The notes beneath the pieces are model-generated. The model was not told where the DNA came from. It was given only the letters and a program-made list of their open reading frames with translations, and did not search any database. Positions 50,002-62,835 of a stretch of 64,000 nt of DNA are shown here, in pieces (positions within the stretch are counted from its first letter, which is position 1; the number at the start of each line of letters is the position of its first letter). The DNA comes from Ficedula albicollis (Eukaryota > Chordata > Aves > Passeriformes > Muscicapidae), in contig NC_021674.1 of NCBI RefSeq assembly GCF_000247815.1, positions 78,203,343 through 78,267,342 on the forward strand, read 5' to 3'. The position numbers were made by a program, and so were the translations under genes.

Positions 50002-52498
50002 ATTCACAATGAGGAAATATGTTCACCATCACCAAAAATATTTTAAATCCAGCTTTTCTTCATATTCTTTTCCTTTTTAGCTTTGTAAAAGGATGTGTTT
50101 AATATGTTCTCAGCAGCCAAAATGGTACTAAATGCTTTAATTAAATTACTCAGGAGTTTTTAATTTTGTTTTTTTTTTTTCTTTGGTTGTCTTTGTTTTA
50201 GGGGTTTTTTTCAGAATTCATAATTTAGCTTAATTCTTCTCATTGGCACAAGGAGTGGGTGTCTGGATCTTTCACCTTCCCTTATTTTTTGGTGTATATA
50301 AAGCTAAAATTTCAAGCAGAGACAATGAGTTTTTCACAGTAACCTCAAATCTTTTTCCCTAACAGAATACACAGGCTCCATTTCCATGGGATAGTTTATA
50401 CCCTCAGTAGTAGGCTAAAGTTAATCCAAGTATGACAGGGCTTGATAAAGCTGCATCAATGTTGTATTAAAAATCCCTCTTATAAAGTCACTGAAAGTTA
50501 ACATGAATTTTTATGAGGTTCTCTTGCTCCCGTAGAAAAATAAGCTAACAAATATGAAGCAGAATTTAATTACCACATGTAAATATGTATAGAGGTTTAA
50601 TGATTGCAATGCATTGATTATGTTATGTTTAATTTAACAGTCTACCATTAATATCCCTTACAAAGAAACTTGAAATTAAGAACACAGTTGTCGAAGATTC
50701 AACTACAATAATTTTAAGGTATTTTAACTAGTTGCATGAGCTTGCTGCCTCTTTCAGATCCAGGCTTGCAAATAGAGGGTCGTGTAACAAATCATCCTCT
50801 CACATAAGGCTGTGCTTCGCTGTTTTTTTTCCTTCCTAAACTGGTGACATCAGCCTCAGAAAAGAGATTTACAGGGAGTTCAAAGAATTCCAAATAGGCA
50901 TGAACAAAATGTCTGAAGAGACTTCAAGGTTTTTGTCAGGCCATGGAAATGAACAGATATTCCTTGATCTAAAAGTAAAGCTCAAACCATCCTCATACAC
51001 TTAGGATTAATGCTCTGGGGTTTTATTATGCTTGTGAACTATCCACACACAGGAGAAGACTGAGGTTTTTATCCAGATAGTCAATTTGTTCCAGTCCACA
51101 TCTTTATTTCAGCTGAAGAAACCTATTATTAGCTCAAACAGCAACTTTCCCAGTTGAAAACACATGTAACATTTTAGTAATCTAGATTTATGTCAGGTAG
51201 GTCATGAACTTTTATTGTATTCCTGTGGTAAATAATATAAACAAGCAGAAAAGCTGTTGACCACTTGTAGTGAACTGGCTCCCCTATTTCAATTTGAAGA
51301 CAGTTTCAATGAAGCAAAAAGAAAAAGCTTGCATAGAGCTGCAGAAGCCACAACAAATTGATTTTTTCCACTGCTTTTGTTACCCCATGGAATTTCTGCA
51401 ATGTGAGAGCCAAACAGCTCCAGCTGAGATTTTTTCCTCCAATTTTAAGGAGAAATTATACACTTGCAAGAAAATATATTGCACATATCCAAATTCTAAA
51501 CAATTAACTGGATAAACACTTTGCTTAAGTGATAAAACAAATATTTTCCTGCTTCTATTTGTTGTTCATTTGTTTGCTGTAGGATTTTGCTATCTTCCAG
51601 CTCACTGAGTGGGCAGTTTATACAGAGTTTTCTTGAGCAGATTGCACTTCTCAAAGGATTATCAGTTTCATACCTGAAAGTATTACACAAAAGCTTATAA
51701 TTAAGGGCACGATTTGTGAAGCTAGGCTAGCAAAAAGCTTTTAAACCCCTGGCATCTTCAAGCTTGTGTGTCATAGTTCCTTCAACAGCGTGGGCAATAT
51801 CTCCAATCTAACTTTTATTCTTGGACCTTCTGAGATTATTGAGAGCTATCTTAGGTGTCTAGATCTCACTTTGCTGTGTGCAGTACAGTCATATTCTCAG
51901 GGCATATCTATATTGCAATCAGAAGTGTGTCACCTCCATACATAAGCACACTTGTGGTAGCTTTTCCATGGCTGGCTCAAATGCCACGAGAAATGCTGCA
52001 GCATTTCAGAAGTGACTGTGTTTGTTCTCCTGAGCCACTTGGTATTTAAATGATCAGCCCTACTTTTTTTATCTACTATATATATGTGACTCAGAATGGG
52101 TGAATTTATGCATAGATTGAACATATATCTTGTAATCACACTTGCACTATTATTATGGCTTTGACTTAAATGATTACTAGAAATGCATTTCCAACTGGCA
52201 GTTCTTCCTTTCCTGAAACACTGGAGACAAAGGATGAAACACCATCTCCAAGGTTTTTTTTTCTCTTCCAGTGACTGCAAGGTGAAAATTATTAGTATAT
52301 ATGATTAGCTTGGACCAGCTGTGTTACTTTCAGTTAAAGTTTTATATAAAAGTTATAGAAGGTGAATTAGTTTATTTCTTTGATGACCTGAGTCTTGAAG
52401 GTGCTAATATTATATAGAAAAACTCTGGTTTCCACTAGACTTATGGGGACAGTCTTGCTTTCACCAGTGTCCCCAGTGGCTCACTTCCTCGAGCAGAG
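50002..52498. other. Unique AT-rich sequence, no gene seen
   Basis: About 2.5 kb. A 116-codon minus-strand frame (51,930-52,280) and an 81-codon plus-strand frame (51,270-51,515) show no recognisable domain. T-rich runs near 50,165-50,210. No repeat family recognised. Confidence 0.5.
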
Positions 52499-53748
<1,250 letters not shown>

Positions 53749-53831
53749 GGAAATGCACCCTGAGTGCAGAAAGGCATCAAAGTTGTACAAAGGAAATGCA
53801 CCCTGAGTGCAGAAAGGCATCAAAGTTGTAA
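53749..53831 (+). repeat. Tandem duplication, 2 x about 42 bp
   Basis: Copy 1 is 53,749-53,791 and copy 2 is 53,792-about 53,831. Both carry ggaaatgcaccctgagtgc and a following gcatcaaagttgta, with no differences seen over the shared part. Confidence 0.9.
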
Positions 53832-54392
53832 ATGTGTTTGTCTGATCATATATCACCAACCCCAAGCATACATACCCATGATCCAAAAACTGAACAAAAC
53901 TTTGATAGAACAGGGGATTCTGCTGTAGATTTTTTTTTCTTGATTTTCTTTCCCCCATTCTGCCCCCTGGCTTATCTTTGGAGAGACGTTTCAAAAAATA
54001 GAAAGTTCTGGAACCTTGCTGGTGTGAGATTTCATTTCATGTGTTACACTTAAAATAAATCTGCTTACTTTTGTAATGAAAAACTTACTATGCCTTAGTA
54101 AGTCAGGTATGACAGCCACATACAGCCCCAACAGCTACTTTTCCCTACTTACAAAAGCTATTTTAGAAAGTAACTTGTAATTAGATTAGTGAAGCAGTTT
54201 AACAGACTAAGCATATATTGAATGTGAGCAGAAATATTTAATCTGGAATGATTTACAGGGAGACCCACATGTAGTTTTTTCTTCCAATACCATATTCCAA
54301 AGTCCTAATCTTTGTGCTTGCATATGTCAAAATAGCAGAAGTCAGTATTTAATAGAAAGGAACAAAAATCTACATTCTTCCTCTGCATATTC
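53832..54392. other. Unique AT-rich sequence, no gene seen
   Basis: No coding region, repeat or RNA gene recognised. Confidence 0.5.
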
Positions 54393-54516
54393 TTGCACAG
54401 ACATCTTATATGTGTGCGCGTTAATGCAGGTGTTATGTGTACATGTAGCAATGATTGCACAGACATCTTATATGTGTGCGCGTTAACGCAGGTGTTATGT
54501 GTACATGTGGCAATGG
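54393..54516 (+). repeat. Tandem duplication, 2 x 62 bp
   Basis: Copy 1 is 54,393-54,454 and copy 2 is 54,455-54,516, each starting ttgcacagacatcttatatg and containing tgtgtgcgcgtta. Differences are two transitions (ttaatgcagg against ttaacgcagg, atgtagcaat against atgtggcaat). Confidence 0.93.
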
Positions 54517-55462
54517 ATATAAATATTTCTGATGGCAGGTGTTTACAAGGAATGTTACTCATACACATGAGTTATTGATCATATATATGTTAGAATCCAT
54601 TTTTATGAGCTGCAATGTATGAATCAAAGCACTTTAATCTACAAAGGTATTCCACACAACATGGTTTCGTTGCCATAGCATTTATCATGAAAAGTCTAGC
54701 CCCAGTTCTTTGCTGAATTAAAGAATACATCTCCAAGCAGCTATTAACAGAGCACAAATTCTGTGACATATCCTGTGGCAGAGAATCCATGTCAGTACAG
54801 CAGCCAATCTCACCCCACCAACCATGGACCTCTTTTTTAATGTAAGCAATTGTGTCTGGAATGCAAAGTGTAATCTCTTCTGCCTCTTATGTATATGCAT
54901 TTTTGAATTTTTGGCTCCTTTTCTCTTTTTAGCTTAATTTAGAGCTTAATTGAAATGGCTTTTTCTATTGCTTCCTCATATTCATAGTAGCTAAATAATG
55001 AGCATAATTTTCCTCATTCTCACACATACTGTGTGTTCTCTTTGAGCCAAGATCTGCACTATAATTTTATGGGACCATTAAAATGTTAAAGGACAGTCAG
55101 CTCTACTCTGACACTTCTGGTATCAAGAAGACCTGACAAATGGGATTTTGGAAAGTCTAGTTTCAAGATGTCACTCTGCCTCAGATTTCCAGTATGGACT
55201 TTGGCATGGCCACAGAGTATCTAAGCTCTGTGTATAGTGTTCATCTTCTGTAATGATGGACAGAGATGCACTATGCAATGCCACTGGTGAGAAGAGAGTT
55301 AAAATCTGTCCTTCTTCAGAACTTATACATAAAAAGACATAGAAGAAAATGAAGGGTAACACAGAAAGAGTTAGGATGACACTAATGCAATATCTAGGTT
55401 TTAATGGTGCATCCTTTTATGCACATTTTACAAGAAAAATGCAAATGTTATGAATCACATAA
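54517..55462. other. Unique AT-rich sequence, no gene seen
   Basis: About 0.95 kb. Small overlapping frames only, with no motif recognised. Confidence 0.5.
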
Positions 55463-56128
55463 CCACAGAATCACAGATCATGCCAAGTTGAAAGGCACCC
55501 ACAAGTGTCATTGATTCCAGCACCTGGCCCTGTACAACACCATCCCCAGGAATCACATCATGTGCCACTCTCAACTGTAGAGTGGTAAGGTCTCTCCAGA
55601 TTCCTCCTTTTCTCCCATCTCCCTCAGCCACTCCTCACAGGATTTGTGCTTGAGACCTTTCACTAGCTCCATTGCTCTTCTCTGGACATGCTCCAGCACC
55701 TCAATGTCCATTTCATAGTGAGGGAAACAGAACTGGATGCAGGACTCATGGTGCAGCCTCACCAGGGCCAAGAGCAGGGGGACAATCCCTGCCCTGGTCC
55801 TGCTGCCCACACTATTCCTGATCCAGTCCAGGTGCCGTTGGCCTTCTTGACCTCCTGGGCACACGCTGGCTCATGTCCAGCCAGATGTCAATCAGCATCT
55901 CCAGATCCTTTTCTGCCAGGCAGCTCTGCAGCCACTCTTCCTCCAGACTGTAGTGCTGCAGGGGATTGTCATGACCAAAGTGTGGGACCCAGCACTTCAC
56001 CATATCAAACTCCATACTGCCAGCCTCATCCCATCAAACCAGTCCATTCACATCCCTCTGCAGAGCTTTCCTGCCCTCCAGCAGATTTACACTGCCATCC
56101 ACCTTTGTGTTGTCCTTGAACTTACTGA
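55463..56128 (-). mobile_element. CR1-type LINE fragment with 3' end (minus strand)
   Basis: At the left edge, cacagaatcacag is the reverse complement of the CR1 terminal repeat, so the true 3' end is at about 55,463. Moving right (5'-ward in the element), about 100 bp of 3' region is followed directly by the ORF2 C-terminal segment. On the minus strand this encodes a peptide of the type VLEHVQRRAMELVKGLKHKS within 55,571-55,864. Further right is upstream body with blocks such as gatccttttctgccaggcag and ccctctgcagagctttcctg. The distance between the terminal block and the ORF2 segment is shorter than in the standard element, which implies an internal deletion near 55,560. The element is broken and inactive. 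Confidence 0.9.
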
Positions 56129-59100
56129 GTTCTAACTTTTACTGATCAAGGCAGAAACGTATGTGTCTGAAGCAGGAGGTTGTTCTTGGGCTTGCAGGAA
56201 TGCTTCTGTCTTTCACCTCCTAAGTTCTGGCACTCTGCCACACCAGGCACCTGAATAATTTCTCAGACAGCTCTAACTTTTAATGACTTTGTCTGTCATT
56301 ACCAAGAGAAATGTAGAAAAAGACCCGTACTGATATTAAGACAGAGATGACACACTTTTGTTTTAAGGGGCAAGTTTAACTTTGTTATTGTTTCTCTAAA
56401 TGAGACAAGTAACTTGCTGGAAGATGTGGTTGAGAAAAAGAAGCACAAAAAATGCATGTTACTAGGATTGCAAAGAATACTCCTTGGACATACTAAAGGT
56501 TCATTATACAAACTAAAGGGCTCTGCTATCTAGCAGCATAGCATGTGCTTTGCCAGAGGTGTAGAACACTGTTTTTGCTTGAGTGGCACAGAATAAAGTT
56601 TATGAGAGGGGAATAGCATCGTCTGATTATAGTGGATGAGACAGCAACAGACATCAGTTTAGGACATTAATTCTGACAGGCAGAGTGGCTGAGCAATACT
56701 TGGAGCTTTGCACTAAGCGAGGTTTTCTTCCCAGATCTAGCCTTGTGTAACCTCAGTTAATGTATTCCAAAGAAAATGTAAGAAATTTTTCTTTCTTCTG
56801 TAACATGAATGTTGTGGGGAAGAACAAAACAATGCTTTTAAAGTATACAACAGATTTAGATTTTACAGTCTACTCAGTAGACAGTATGTCTTCCTATAAG
56901 TTATAGGCTATAATGAGGAAAGTTTTGCTCAGTCTCCTGCAAGTACCAGTAAACTGATATGGAAAAAGAAGAGGTCAAATTCCCAGGGGATACAGAACAC
57001 ATCACTTAGGAGTGTTGAGAGATATCAGCAAATTTTGCCAACTCTCTGCCTCATAACATTTGAAGGGGGAATATGGACAAGAACAACTTGGAGTCCAATT
57101 TCCAGATTGTGGAAGTACATACATAGTAAACCAACAGAGGTGCTGGCAGTCAGGAAAAGAATACATGAGGAGAATAATGGAGCAGCAATACTCTTCACTT
57201 CTTACATAATGTGCATTTTGGGGATTCATCTACATAAAAATATTACTCTTGCTACCCTTAATTTCATCAAAATTGCCTCAAATTCTGTATAAATTCTCCT
57301 CTTAAAAATGTGAAACTGTTGATGTGACTGTACAGTTTGTTAAGAAGTTTGACTGTCTTCTTTGAAGAGACACAATCAGTTGTCAAATCTTAATTCTGTA
57401 TTGTTTTTATTAATTCTAGCTGTTGTCTGCAAATCACAGCATACTGATTTATATGAAATCCAGGTAACAGGGATATAGCCCAATAATCTTAAATTTAAAA
57501 AAGGAACAGGGCATGAAAGAAAGATAGTTAATTGCATTAGATTGCATCAGGCCAAGCAGTTCAGGTTTAGACATCCCTGAAGGGAAGACATGAAAATGCT
57601 AGGAAACTGAAAAAAATATGACAGAAATAAGATAAAAAATGATGCTGATGACACAGCTTTTTAATAAAGTCATCTATTTCACAATGTAGACTAATTTGCA
57701 TTCCTTTCTGGAAGTTCATTATAAACTTTTATTATTCTTTCTTCCCACATCATCTTGTCATTTAAAGAGCTTTCCAGAAGTCCAAAGAGAACACCTTAAA
57801 ACAGTCCTGAAAATGTGTTGACAGGAACAGAGCAGCAGATCTGAAATATTTGGTTCCAGTCATTTGCATTTCAGCTGCACAATGTCTAAAATGTTGTAAG
57901 CATTTGTTTGGTAACATTTGTATGGGATAAATATAAACAACAGAAATAAAGGTATTTTTCAAATAAACCCACTTGTTAAACTGTTTAAAAACAAGTGGGT
58001 GAAAAACGTCATGGTATGAATTTAAAATAAGAAATTTATATAAAAGTCACTTTAGCAAAGCTTTGGAAAGAATGAGAGGAAAACATTGCTGCATTAGCTC
58101 CAAACTCAGAAAAAAATTCTTGGCTGTCACTTCTGTCTCTCCTTTCAAATCACAAAGAATTAGAAATAAAGCCCTGTTCTTAAATACAATGCCAGAATTG
58201 AGAGCATCCAAGAATTTGTTAATTAGGTTTACTAGGAAAGAATGAAAACTGTACTGATAGACATGCTAGTTTTGTTTTGGCTTTTGCACATTTGGTAAAT
58301 TCTGTAACATGGCAAAAAAAAATTAAAAATACAATTTTCTTCAATAAATATTCATTGTAATTAGCTACATGGAACAGATGAGACAGCCTTTTTTTTTTCT
58401 TTAATGTATGACAAATGTATTGCTGATTATGAGTAGCACCTGAACCTTTCTTCTAAAGCCTCTTAAAGGTTTGGAATAAAATGGCTTTGTTTTGAACCCC
58501 AAGCTCATTCTGCCAGCCCATGAAAATCAATATGTAGCACTGGTAAGATTACTAAAGTTTTTTCAATTTATGATATTAAAAAACCAGCAAGACTTATGGG
58601 AACTCAATGTCCTGCAAACAGAGTTCCTCTTACATAATCACCTTTAAACTTACACCAAACAGAAACTTACAGCAAAGTTTGTCTTTTAAACACATCTGTG
58701 TTCTTCTTATATTTTTGTCTTTAAATAGTGAGTGCTTATCATTTTACATCCATGCAAACAAGCATATTCTGGTCTAGAGTCTTCACTAAAGTGAGTTAAA
58801 TTAATTAATAATTGCTTAACTTAAAAGATTCAAAAGCACTAAAAATCCACATGCTGTATGAATTCCTTTTTTAAACTTTACAGTGAAAAGTTTCTGAAGT
58901 ATTCCTGTCATAGATATACTGAGGTTGGAGGTGCAGATTATACTCTTGTGATTTGCCTGCCAGTCTAAGATCCAAACCATCAATGCTCCTATGTGAATGT
59001 ATCAATGAGGAAATCAGCAATTTAAGTTTTAGCCACATGAGAGGTTAATGGTGCAGGTCTCAGTAGCAAAGTCATGCAAAGCAATCAACATGCCCTGTGA

Positions 59101-59187
59101 TATTTTCTGTCCATAGAAGATATAGGGAAATAAGTCAGATTATATCTGCAGAAGGAATTAATAAGTTACACTTCATATATCAACCCT
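56129..59187. other. Unique AT-rich sequence, no gene seen
   Basis: About 3.1 kb. Short frames of 60-85 codons on both strands overlap each other around 57,000-57,290 and have no recognisable domain. An inverted repeat, acccacttgtt with aacaagtgggt, lies at about 57,967-58,000 and could form an 11-bp hairpin stem; its significance is unclear. Confidence 0.5.
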
Positions 59188-59272
59188 GAGAAAATGAATA
59201 GGATATCACACCAGATGCCCACAAATGTGATGAGAAAATGAATAGGATATCACACCAGATGCCACATATGTG
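59188..59272 (+). repeat. Tandem duplication, 2 x about 43 bp
   Basis: Copy 1 is 59,188-59,231 and copy 2 is 59,232-about 59,272, both carrying gagaaaatgaataggatatc. Copy 2 lacks one C (atgcccaca against atgccaca) and has a change near its end. Confidence 0.9.
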
Positions 59273-60454
59273 AGTCACAGGGGACTCTTCTTACATAGGT
59301 GTAGGGTCTAGTTTGAGGTAAAGAAAGAATTGAAGAACTATCAGTGAGAGCAGTTTAACTTCTTTATCTCAAGAACAATGTCAAAATTTAAATGAATAAA
59401 TATTTAAATACCTGGTTGTTTTAATATCTGCTGAAATCTTAAGGCACTGTTTCTCATTGAGATCCTGAGCTACATGCCCCTTGGAAAAGAAGGGAGGGAT
59501 TGAAATGCAGTAATATTTCCATTAATGACATAGAAATATAATTATTTCTCTTGGAAGGCAAGGGTTAAGAATGAGGGAGGTAAAAAAGTATGCCAGGATA
59601 AGTAGAAGTAGGGAAAATAGATTTTGAATTTTGATCATATATCAGTAAAAGCAGTTTTTAAGGTATTTCTGCATAACATTTGCAATCAATTTGCATTTAC
59701 TGTGTATTTCTAAAAAGTCAGAATTACACGGTTAAAGGTTAATATTTGCATTTTTTTAATATCCAGTACATTTTTATAATAGAACGGTGTATTCAGACAG
59801 TAGTAGTGCATAGATGCTTTTTATTTTAAAAGAAAAAGTTGATCTAGACCATGGAGGACATTACCTTCTTTTTTTCCTTTTTCTTTTCCCATAATAAATA
59901 CAAAAACTTAAATTCAAAATACATAAAAAAAAATGTTACAACAGATATTTTGCCCAACCACCATCTTCCTGACATAAATATTTCATATGCAGATCATCTG
60001 CTATTTCTACAGACTATACATAATGACTAAAATCAATTGCGGAGATTCAAACCAGCACCTGCATTTCTCCCGTCTCATAATATGTAAAGAAATATATTCT
60101 GATGTTTTGATTTACTAATCTATAGTATCTGATTCAAATTATTCCAGCAAAGTCATTAAAATGTAAAACTAAAAATACCTTATAGAAATTTTCCCCATAC
60201 AGAGAAAGCTGTTTTATTGACTTTATTAAAACATTATTTAAGAATCTTATTTTTAAAGTATATTTTATACACAAAAGACCCCAAAAACTAAAATATCCTG
60301 AATAATTCTTCCGTGCCTGATCTTCCATTGAGCCTCTAAAATCAGTAAAAAAAGGTTCATTTAAATTTTTTTTTTTATGTTGGAAGCTCTGCAATCCTTC
60401 CACATGTGGGTGGACTCAGTCTCTTTACTGTCAATGCTTCTGAAGAAGCACCTC
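59273..60454. other. Unique AT-rich sequence, no gene seen
   Basis: About 1.2 kb with no recognised gene or repeat. Confidence 0.5.
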
Positions 60455-60625
60455 TAAGGTCTCTTTCTCTTTCTTCTCTACATTTTAGTTTACTATTTTT
60501 TAGTTTTTAGTCCATTGTGTTCTTTTTCTCCTTCTCCCTCTCTTATTCATTTTCCTTTTTTTTCTCTTCCTTTCTGTCTGCCTGCCAGACACTCTATTCC
60601 CTCCATCTCTCATTCTCTTTTGATT
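60455..60625 (+). repeat. Polypyrimidine-rich tract
   Basis: About 170 bp dominated by T and C in irregular CTT, TCC and CTC words, interrupted briefly around 60,485-60,520. Low-complexity; no function assigned. Confidence 0.65.
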
Positions 60626-60881
60626 TATCCTGTTTAAGCATAGCAGATTATTTAATTTATTTAATTCTTGGTTTGTTCTAAGATAGAAGATTCTCTTTTC
60701 ATCTATTTAAAGGCATACGATTAATGAAAACTAGTTTCTTAATCTGCTGAAATCTGCTCTACCATGTTAAACAGGGAATTGACACTCTCCCACTCTACAA
60801 CAGACACAGATTTTTGAAAGCTATTCAACCCTCAGCTCCTTTTCAGAACTTGTGTGTTGGAGACAGCTGCATGTCCTCAGT

Positions 60882-61303
60882 CAGAGAATCACAGAATGCC
60901 TTGGGTTGGACTGGTGCTTGAAGGTCATCTTGTTCCGAGGCCCCTGCCATGGGCAGGGACACCTTCCATGAGAACACCTTGCTTAAAGCCCCATTCAGCC
61001 TGGTCTTGAAGATTTTCAGGGATGGGACATCCCTGGCTTCTCTAGGCAACCTGTTCCAGTGCCTCACCACACTATCAGCAAAGAATTTCTTTCTGTTATC
61101 TAACTTAAACTTACCCTCTCTGTTTAAAGCTGCCCTGTTCCAGTGCCTCACCACACTATCAGCAAAGAATTTCTTTCTGTTATCTAATTTAAACTTACCC
61201 TCTCTGTGTAAAGCTGTTCCCTCCTGTCTTATCACTACATGTCCTTCCAAAAAGTCCCTGTCCACCTTTCTTGTAAGCCCCCTTTCAGTACTGGAAGGCT
61301 GCA
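60882..61303 (-). mobile_element. CR1-type LINE fragment with 3' end (minus strand)
   Basis: The left edge, gagaatcacagaatg, is the reverse complement of the CR1 terminus. It is followed by the family-typical blocks ttgggttggactggtgcttg, tgccatgggcagggacacct, ttcagcctggtcttgaa and, at the right, agtactggaaggctgc. The minus strand has a 153-codon frame over the element, but this is the CR1 3' region plus a duplicated segment and is not a gene. The element carries an internal 84-bp tandem duplication (separate entry), without which it would be about 338 bp. It is 5'-truncated, as is usual for CR1. Confidence 0.92.
61051..61218 (+). repeat. Tandem duplication, 2 x 84 bp, inside the CR1
   Basis: Copy 1 is 61,051-61,134 and copy 2 is 61,135-61,218, both starting ctgttccagtgcctcaccac. 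They differ at a few positions (ctaacttaaac against ctaatttaaac, ctgtttaaagc against ctgtgtaaagc). The element consensus has this segment once, so the duplication arose after the CR1 inserted, or in assembly. Because 84 is a multiple of three, the minus-strand frame survives the duplication. Confidence 0.94.
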
Positions 61304-62133
61304 AAAAGGATAATATGTCAGTAGAGACTTTATCAGATTAGCCAAGTAGCTATAGAAACTTCCTCTTGATTGAATTATTCTTTTTGTGCTCTGGTTTCCA
61401 AAAAATCCTCACCAGTCAATTTAAGTTCTGTCCTAGCTCCATGATAATGGAATACAAGGCATGTGCTACATTGAAGTTTATATATGGTGTGCCTGCTCAG
61501 GTGGAAAAAACCTTCCAGCAAAGTAGGAATCAAACAAATTTACTAAGACATCTGTTGTCAAACTAAAATTTATATCAATACTGACTTTGTAATTGTAAAT
61601 CTGTATTTAGTTTGATACCAGCTCTCAACTGATCTCATCGACAATGTTTAATATCCTAGTCTTGCATAGCTTTACATTTATTGCTCTGACAGTAAAGAAA
61701 CCTGAGCCATTATCCAGGAGACAATTAGTATCAGCTGCAACAAATCCATCATTTCTCACCTAACCCTTAGCAGCTACTGGCACCAGTTAAATTACCTGCA
61801 GAACCAATATTTGAATCACAGTCAGGGTAAGAGATAAGGATCAGTTCATTTAAAAGAAATGGGAGAGAGAAATACAAAAACATTCTCAATCAGCTCTGTG
61901 GAGTACATGTGCTTTCAGTCATATGAGGGACTAAAAACAACACTGCCACAGAAATCCATTATCTACACATCCAACTGTGGAAGAAGCCACAGCAACTCTT
62001 ATCCTTATTGCAATACCTTGGCATCTCTTGTACCTTTTCCTACAATGGGAGTAATTAATTGGTTTATTTCTCTTCAATGTATTCAATAGAAACTCACTTG
62101 TTTGGCCTCTCTGAAGGAGTACAACAATCTTTA
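61304..62133. other. Unique sequence, no gene seen
   Basis: No coding region, RNA gene or further repeat recognised. Confidence 0.5.
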
Positions 62134-62223
62134 CTTTGTTCTTATTTGTCCCTGACGAAAATGTATTGAGAATGAAGAGCTTTGTTCTTATGTGTCCCTG
62201 ACGAAAATGTATTGAGAATGAAA
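62134..62223 (+). repeat. Tandem duplication, 2 x about 45 bp
   Basis: Copy 1 is 62,134-62,179 and copy 2 is 62,180-about 62,223, both with ctttgttctta and tgtccctgacgaaaatgtat. One clear substitution (cttatttgtcc against cttatgtgtcc). Confidence 0.9.
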
Positions 62224-62328
62224 AGGAACCTGCTACAGTCATCTACAGATCATTGGTATCCTACAGCCAAGGGCAGAGGCTGATATGTTGTATGTATCTT
62301 GTTACTTTTCATTTATCTTTATTAGCAG

Positions 62329-62825
62329 TGCATCCTGGCAGCTCTATGGATGATGAGCAAAACTTAGCTTCTCCGACAAATGCCAGAGCAAGAGACATGC
62401 ACAAGTGGCTTTCCAAGTTCTACCTCGACATTGGAAAGAGGGCTTAGAAGATGCGAGTTCTTTTCTGATAAGTATTCCTCACACTTCCATCAAATATTGT
62501 GGGCTGAATTATTTTATGAGTGGAGCAATGAATCTGCATTTCCGCACAGAGGCTTGTGTAATTAGTTGATAATGCTCTTCTTGCACACTTGGGAATATTT
62601 CATCTTCCTTTGGACATTAGATCAGAAATGTGCATTTCCACTTATCCTTATGGTCCCTGGACTTTTGAGAATGTTGAAAAGAAATTCAGAAAATACCACT
62701 GCAGCAGCATGATTTTTATATTCTAGATGCTTAGGCTTGATTAAGCTATTATTAGGAAAAGTAGTCCTCCTGGTGAATTTTGCTCACCTATTACTTCAGA
62801 ATAAAGGCCATGTGGCTTCTGTGGA
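62329..62825 (+). other. Candidate terminal exon or small ORF, unidentified
   Basis: A T-rich tract ending in attagcag (AG at 62,327-62,328) resembles a splice acceptor. The following frame stays open to a TAG at 62,445-62,447 with balanced, coding-like codon use and two CpGs in an AT-rich setting; it reads HPGSSMDDEQNLASPTNARA and then a short amphipathic C-terminus ending in GKRA. An AATAAA lies at 62,800-62,805, followed by a GT-rich stretch, as at a real 3' end. Eleven A at 62,825-62,835 could instead mark a retrocopy tail. Read without splicing, an ATG at 62,292 precedes a short hydrophobic stretch and gives a 51-residue ORF. I do not recognise the protein. Confidence 0.25.
62800..62805 (+). 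terminator. Candidate polyadenylation signal AATAAA
   Basis: The hexamer is followed within 20 bases by the GT-rich catgtggcttctgtgg. It lies about 350 bp downstream of the stop codon of the candidate exon at 62.3-62.45 kb. AATAAA also occurs by chance many times in AT-rich DNA, so this is supportive at most. Confidence 0.3.
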
Positions 62826-62835
62826 AAAAAAAAAA

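Noticed and set aside
55571..56119. Frames of 97 and 143 codons on the two strands as possible genes
   Set aside because: The minus-strand frame is a CR1 reverse-transcriptase C-terminal fragment, and the plus-strand frame is its antisense shadow.
57967..58000. 11-bp inverted repeat as a transposon end or structured RNA
   Set aside because: A single short hairpin with no terminal inverted repeat partner, target-site duplication or conserved stem extension.
60843..61341. 153-codon minus-strand and 130-codon plus-strand frames
   Set aside because: Both lie in the CR1 3' region and are extended by its in-frame 84-bp duplication; neither is a host gene.
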